This document shows, in pieces, positions 33,701 to 35,990 of a stretch of DNA of 35,990 bases. The stretch lies in NCBI GenBank assembly GCA_944384585.1, contig CALWTY010000024.1:1-35990 (forward strand), in the 5' to 3' direction. Below the pieces are notes generated by a model. That model did not search any database. It saw only the letters and a list, made by a program, of their open reading frames with translations, and was not told where the DNA came from. Origin of the DNA: an uncultured Clostridia bacterium (GTDB taxonomy: Bacteria > Bacillota > Clostridia > Oscillospirales > CAG-272). Numbering within the stretch: the first letter of the stretch is position 1; each line of letters begins with the position of its first letter. Made by a program: the position numbers and the translations under genes.

Positions 33701-35911
33701 ATGAAAAAAACAATGCTCATGATGTTGTTGCTTTTGCTTGCGGTGACGGTTGCCGCCTGCGGAAGCCGCCACGCTTCCCCCGATGACAGCAGCCTCACCG
33801 ATGAGGCCGGGAGCGCGTCCTCCGAAACGGCGGGAGCAGGGAGCGAGACGACTCCTCCGATCCGGGAGGAGGTCCCCCTTGACGGGACGGTTTATACCGT
33901 TCAGGTCGGAGATACCTATCTCCGCGTGGATACTGCAACCGGCCTTGCGGTATCGGCAGGCAGCAAAGCTCTTGACATGAACTTTGACAGAATTCTGGTG
34001 GATGTCGGGTATGACAGCCGCTATGTCTGGGATACCGTTCCGTTTCAGAGTTACGACGCCTTCAGCTCGACGACGCTGCCGACGGTGCAGCCGAACCCCG
34101 ATTCCTTTCAGCGCGATTACACCGTGGAGGGGATCTACGACGTAGGCGGCGGGTTGGAGATCTCCCTTCGGTGCGGGACGCTGCGGGTGATCTATCATTA
34201 TACCGTAGAGGAGGATTATATCGCGCTCTCCGCGGAAATTGTCTCGACAGCGGCCTCCGCCCGGCTGATCAACGGAGTCGCTTTTGACATACGGGGGATG
34301 GAGCTGGGAGAGGGATTCTATGAGTTCCCCGGCAATCTGCCGTACGGGAAATTTTCCCTCGATGAAAAGCGCCCCTACATTGTCAACAGCACGCTGTTTT
34401 GCGGCAGCGCCACTTCCTTCAGCACAGAGATCGGGGAGTTCAATGTCCTGTTCATCGACGAGGAGGAAAAGTGGAGCACGGGCGTTTACCGCGACCGGGA
34501 GGATCGGAGCGGTATCATGAACGTCGCGGCGGTGGAATGCTATGCCGAAAAGGAGCAGCCGATCACGGTCGGGACGCTCTATCTCTGCTTCCCCTCGGGG
34601 GATCGGTACGAGAATATCCCGGAGATGATAACGAGGCTGGGCTTTGTCTCGGGCGGAAGCGGATTCGACTGCGGACCGATCTGGTGCGGCCACCCTGCCG
34701 GGACGACGGATACGGAATATTCCTTGGGAAAGGATCTCTTTGAATTTTCGGAGGAGCTTTCCGGGCTTGCGGATATGGGGATCGGAACGGTCTGGCTGAT
34801 GCCGCTGTTCGATCATGCCGACAAGATGTACGCCCCCGATTCCCTCGAAAGCATCTACCCGGGATACGGAGGAGAGGCGGGCGCCCGCGCCTACCTTGAG
34901 GAAGCCCATCGGCTCGGCATGAAGGTGATCCTCGATATCGTGCCCCACGGGCCGCTTCCCGGAAGTGCCTTTGCGAAAAATCATGAGGACTGGATCTCGC
35001 GGACACGCGGGGGACGGGAGCAGCTCGAATGGAATTGCGTCTCCTTCGATTACAACAACAAGGACTATGCGGAGTGGGTCCGCCGCGTGATGGAGCGCTA
35101 CGGGCAGCTCGGATTTGACGGTTCCCGGATCGACTGTGCCATGGGCGGGATGACCAATTGGAACAACGAAACGGGTAAACGCCCCTCCTCCTCCAATCTG
35201 GGCGGCGGGGTGAATATCACGAAGGCGGTTGCCGAGGGCTTTGAGGATGCCGACGTACAGGCGGTCATTCTTCCCGAAATGTTCTATCCGATCCCGCACT
35301 ATATCCGTTCGACGGATTATTACTACAACAACGCCTTTTATCGGGTGCTGATGGATCTCAACGCCGGCTGGCTCGGACACGATATGACCTACTATGCCCA
35401 AACCGTCACCGAGTTTCTCGATGTACAGTATCGCACCAAGCTGCCGGGACAAATCATGGTGAATTGGCTGGAGAACCACGACACGGTTTTCTGGTCGGGA
35501 GACTGCAAGCGTGCCGCGTCGCTCTACGGCGAGCGGACAAAGGCGATGTTCTGCCTGATCAGCTGGATCGACGGAATTCCCGCCCTCTACATGGGGGACG
35601 AGAATCCCGGGGAATACGGGCTGCCGGGCGAGGATCTGCGCCCGTTTTTCAAGGAGATCTTCGAGGTGCGGGAGAAATATCTGCGATATGATCTGCAGAC
35701 GGAGTATCTGTACACCGACTCTCCCCTCATCGCGTTTTATCGATATGATGACAGCGAACGTTATCTCGTTCTGATCAATCTGGCGGACGCTGCCATCGAA
35801 TATTCCGCGGAAAGCGCCGAGCTTCTGTATGCCGATGACGGCTCGCGGCTTTCCGGTCAGACAGTTGAAATCGGCGGCTGCGGATATACGGTTCTTCGCA
35901 TGACCGATTGA
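33701..35911 (+). CDS. Lipid-anchored extracellular GH13 glycoside hydrolase
   Basis: 736 aa from the ATG at 33701; the frame extends back to 33566, inside the previous gene, but the signal peptide MKKTMLMMLLLLLAVTVAAC begins here. Cys20 is the lipid site, and a Ser/Thr/Glu/Gly linker runs to about residue 60. It is collinear with the cytoplasmic GH13 protein over the whole length, for example FPGNLPYGKFS/FAGNLPFGAYT and WSTGVYRD/WTTGFCTD. Catalytic regions: LDIVPHGP (Asp412, His416), GFDGSRIDCA (nucleophile Asp478), LPEMFYP (Glu526), NWLENHDTV (Asp594). All residues needed for catalysis are kept. It is likely to cut polysaccharide or oligosaccharide at the cell surface to feed the binding protein. 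The ribosome binding site is weak (AGCAGG). Confidence 0.88.
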   Translation: MKKTMLMMLLLLLAVTVAACGSRHASPDDSSLTDEAGSASSETAGAGSETTPPIREEVPLDGTVYTVQVGDTYLRVDTATGLAVSAGSKALDMNFDRILVDVGYDSRYVWDTVPFQSYDAFSSTTLPTVQPNPDSFQRDYTVEGIYDVGGGLEISLRCGTLRVIYHYTVEEDYIALSAEIVSTAASARLINGVAFDIRGMELGEGFYEFPGNLPYGKFSLDEKRPYIVNSTLFCGSATSFSTEIGEFNVLFIDEEEKWSTGVYRDREDRSGIMNVAAVECYAEKEQPITVGTLYLCFPSGDRYENIPEMITRLGFVSGGSGFDCGPIWCGHPAGTTDTEYSLGKDLFEFSEELSGLADMGIGTVWLMPLFDHADKMYAPDSLESIYPGYGGEAGARAYLEEAHRLGMKVILDIVPHGPLPGSAFAKNHEDWISRTRGGREQLEWNCVSFDYNNKDYAEWVRRVMERYGQLGFDGSRIDCAMGGMTNWNNETGKRPSSSNLGGGVNITKAVAEGFEDADVQAVILPEMFYPIPHYIRSTDYYYNNAFYRVLMDLNAGWLGHDMTYYAQTVTEFLDVQYRTKLPGQIMVNWLENHDTVFWSGDCKRAASLYGERTKAMFCLISWIDGIPALYMGDENPGEYGLPGEDLRPFFKEIFEVREKYLRYDLQTEYLYTDSPLIAFYRYDDSERYLVLINLADAAIEYSAESAELLYADDGSRLSGQTVEIGGCGYTVLRMTD

Positions 35912-35943
35912 AATTAAGGGAACCTCTAAAAATTCCCCATCAA

Positions 35944-35972
35944 TTGCAATAAACAGCAAAATGTGATATAAT
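35944..35972 (+). promoter_or_regulatory. Extended -10 promoter for a gene beyond the window
   Basis: TTGCAA (35944-35949), 17-base spacer, TATAAT (35967-35972), with TGA directly before the -10 box (an extended -10, TGN). It lies 30 bases after the stop of the GH13 lipoprotein gene, so the next gene probably has its own transcription. Confidence 0.75.
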
Positions 35973-35990
35973 AGAGGCAGAACAAGGAAA

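Overview
This window looks like chromosomal DNA from a G+C-rich, low-copy member of the Clostridia (Oscillospirales or a related gut lineage). The evidence is a tRNA-Phe-type T-box leader in front of pheST, sigma-A promoters with TTGACA-N17-TATAAT spacing, strong AGGAG-type ribosome binding sites, lipoproteins with clostridial lipoboxes, a VanZ protein, a YlmH S4 protein and a DUF3899 protein. No rRNA, tRNA, CRISPR array, transposase or phage gene was seen. Almost everything is on the + strand; only a two-gene unit at 1229-3039 is on the - strand.

Layout. 1-1200: end of an upstream unit (terminator) and a ylmH-like gene, closed by a 17-bp perfect hairpin. 1229-3039 (-): a divergent, apparently inactive relative of uronate isomerase (UxaC), translationally coupled to a VanZ-family membrane protein. 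3109-7024: promoter, T-box, pheS, pheT and terminator. 7076-8699: a TPR protein overlapping a DUF4037 nucleotidyltransferase-like protein. 8703-10307: xylulokinase as a single-gene unit. 10482-17146: a long same-strand housekeeping run with a lipoprotein, cysteine desulfurase, murD, ADP-dependent NAD(P)H-hydrate dehydratase, YfcE-type phosphoesterase, a membrane protein, a nitroreductase and a small DtxR-type regulator.

17461-27212: a complete Opp/Dpp-type ABC transporter operon (solute-binding lipoprotein, two permeases, two ATPases, a DUF3899 membrane protein). Every transporter subunit is longer than its family norm. The first ATPase carries about 360 extra residues between Q-loop and signature motif, the second about 90 charged residues before its Q-loop, and the OppC-type permease about 190 extra residues in its first external loop. 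This is the most unusual structure in the window.

27303-27470: a short 63-bp tandem repeat in a non-coding gap. 27523-35911: a carbohydrate locus with a LacI regulator, a cytoplasmic GH13-family enzyme, a sugar-type solute-binding lipoprotein, a GH28-like beta-helix protein and a second GH13 enzyme that is a full-length paralogue of the first but is lipid-anchored outside the cell. Two identical operator palindromes, one at the regulator's own promoter and one just before the first enzyme, tie regulator and pathway together. The simplest reading is extracellular cleavage, capture by the binding protein, import by permeases not in the window, and cytoplasmic cleavage by the paralogue. The substrate cannot be read from the sequence. 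The window ends in an extended -10 promoter for a gene beyond the edge.
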